Position numbers and translations under genes: made by a program. A stretch of DNA of 64,000 nucleotides from CAVVEQ01 sp963802095 (GTDB lineage Bacteria > Chloroflexota > Anaerolineae > Anaerolineales > Anaerolineaceae), in assembly GCA_963802095.1 (NCBI GenBank), contig CAWDHI010000007.1:124001-188000 (forward strand), read 5' to 3'. Under the pieces are notes generated by a model. That model ran no database searches. It worked only from the letters and a program-made list of their open reading frames with translations, and was not told the DNA's origin. Positions within the stretch are counted from its first letter, which is position 1. Each line of letters starts with the position of its first letter. This document shows positions 62,486 through 64,000 of this stretch, piece after piece.

Positions 62486-64000
62486 CCGAAGCGCAAAAAT
62501 CCTTGCGATTCCTCAATTTGGCGGGTAATAAGATCGCCTACTACAGCCTGCCCGCCTGGGCAGAAGAAAAGAAGATTGATATTCCCCGCCTGCCATTTTC
62601 GATCAGAATATTGCTGGAAATGCTCCTGAGGCAGGCGGCTGAAGGTAAAGGTTTGGAAAATGACCTCGAAAGCCTTGCAGCCTGGAAACCTATAGAGGAA
62701 GCCAGGGCATCCATATCCATTCATCCGCAACGGGTGGTGATGCAGGATCTCACCGGAGTACCGGTACTCAACGACCTGGCATCCCTGCGCGCCGCGGTGA
62801 GCCGCGCGGGTGGTAACCCGGCCAGCGGTCAACCCGGTGATCCCGGTGGACCTGGTGGTGGATCATTCCATCCAGGTGGACTATACCGGCATCCCGGACG
62901 CTTATAAGAAGAACCTGGAGCTGGAATTCAAACGCAACCGGGAACGATACCAATTCCTGAAATGGGCGCAAAAAGCCTTCCAAAAATTCCGGCTCATCCC
63001 GCCTGCCACCGGGATCGTGCACCAGGTGAACCTGGAGACGCTTTCCCCGGTGGTTTGGATCCAGGATTCCGCTGGAATGCGGCTTGCTGCCCCGGATATG
63101 GTTATTGGGACCGATTCGCATACGCCCATGATCAATGGGCTAGGCGTTCTGGGCTGGGGAGTGGGTGGAATAGAAGCCATCGCTGCGATGCTGGGCAACC
63201 CATTGGAATTGATGATCCCGGATGTAGTGGGGGTACGCCTTTTCGGCTCTCTTCCCCTGGGCACCACTCCCACCGATCTTACGCTGACGATCGTCCAAAA
63301 GCTGCGCGCGCTGGGTGTGGTGGATAAATTCATTGAGTTTACCGGCCCGGCGTTGGAGACTCTTGGCGTTCCACAAAGGGCGATGATCGCCAACATGGCG
63401 CCGGAATACGGCGCGACGGCCAGTTTTTTTCCCATCGATGAGCAAACCCTGGGTTTTTTGCGCCTGACAAACCGGCTTGAGAGCACTGTGCGCTTGGTGG
63501 AAGCATTCTTCCGCGAACAGGAACTTTTCCGTTCGGATGAATCCCCCGAACCGGAATTCAGCACCCTTTTGGAATTGGACCTGTCGGAGATCGTCCCATC
63601 GATTGCGGGTCCGAAAAAACCGCAAAGCCGGGTTTCGCTCACAGAAGCCAGTCAGGATTTTCAGCGCCTGCTGAAGATCGAAGTAACAGATGGAGGGTAC
63701 GGACTCAGCAGAGAGCAGGTTGAGGCAACCGCTGAAGTTCAAATTGGTGGGAACCCGGTAACCCTCATGCATGGATCCGTAGTTCTTGCAGCGATCACTT
63801 CCTGCACCAACACCTCCGACCCATATGTCATGCTCGCAGCCGGGTTAATGGCCAGGAACGCACTGGAGCGGGGGATGAGCATCTCACCGGCAGTCAAAGC
63901 AAGTCTCTCGCCAGGGTCGCGTGTGGTGACGGATTACCTCGCGAGGGCTGGACTTCTGGAAAAATTGGAAAACCTGGGATTCACTCTCGTTGGTTATGGC
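62482..64000 (+). CDS. acnA: Aconitase (AcnA/IRP type), 5' part with one frameshift; runs off the window
   Basis: From ATG 62482 (MTEAQKSLRFLNLAGNKIAYY, then IDIPRLPFSIRILLEMLLR). One G must be removed at 62825 (AGCGGTCAAC) to continue as NPVIPVDLVVDHSIQVDY and then IGTDSHTPMINGLGVLGWGVGG, MLGNPLELMIPDVVGV. Only the first Fe-S cysteine is visible, TSCTNTSDP at 63803; the other two and the rest lie beyond 64000. It turns citrate into isocitrate for the icd gene just before it. The indel is probably an error, as the rest is perfectly conserved. Confidence 0.92.

Noticed and set aside
1..64000. CRISPR arrays, restriction-modification, toxin-antitoxin or prophage modules
   Set aside because: No regularly spaced repeats, methyltransferase or nuclease pairs, or phage structural genes were seen; the accessory content is metabolic and envelope-related.

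Overview
The window looks like one contig from a Chloroflexota bacterium, most likely class Anaerolineae. Base composition is moderate (GC a little over 50%) with several AT-rich intergenic islands. Lipoproteins carry the Thr/Pro-rich linkers common in that class. It has a DbpA-tailed DEAD-box helicase, a CarD regulator, tocopherol-cyclase-like and Eis-like proteins, and promoters of the TTGnnn-17-TGnTAnnnT type. No rRNA, convincing tRNA or CRISPR array was seen. The taxonomic call is inference. About a dozen genes with recognisable families, including purB and aconitase, are split by single-base indels that mostly fall in short homopolymers. This looks more like read or assembly error than mass gene decay, and I annotate those genes as single units.

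Layout. 1-5253: end of a ZIP metal transporter, a lipoprotein, a monoglyceride-lipase-like hydrolase, a DUF454 membrane protein, a PLP decarboxylase behind a perfect 38-bp palindrome, and a tocopherol-cyclase-family protein. 5254-7319: a DEAD-box helicase with a structured leader, including a 12-bp inverted repeat that buries its start codon. 7428-11478: membrane proteins and lipoproteins, plus a chimeric remnant of two genes. 11645-14914: purine cluster hpt-purA-purB. 14955-23486: an oxidoreductase-rich accessory stretch (PPOX, SOUL, GMC oxidase, aldo/keto reductase, VOC) with small and decayed ORFs. 23572-24892: a lipoprotein thioredoxin plus CcdA pair for extracytoplasmic thiol chemistry. 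25250-31717: envelope glycan functions, with two overlapping GT-C-type membrane proteins and a large lipoprotein-signal/flippase fusion.

31798-49321: Eis-like acetyltransferase, a membrane-embedded M28 peptidase, TMEM175-like channel, hydrolase, flavodoxin, CarD with a terminator in its leader, nitronate monooxygenase, an ASCH-like protein, a UbiA prenyltransferase flanked by an intact and a decayed CPBP protease, an S51-like protein with a CysS-type tail, and a sugar-import/GH2 glycosidase operon. 49426-56508: a run of small enzymes (DHFR-like, two VOC, DUF1801, DinB) from a clear promoter, then a GT-C protein, an M20 peptidase and a membrane protein.

56541-57809 is an intact IS3-family element sitting in the loop of what was a bidirectional terminator. 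57830-64000 holds an unrecognised conserved protein and a TCA-cycle module: citrate synthase and an IclR regulator on the minus strand, divergent from icd and aconitase, which overlap by 4 nt. Together they carry oxaloacetate and acetyl-CoA to 2-oxoglutarate. The most noteworthy signals are regulatory RNA-like structures (helicase start-codon hairpin, carD leader terminator, IS RBS hairpin), the flippase fusion, and the gene remnants.
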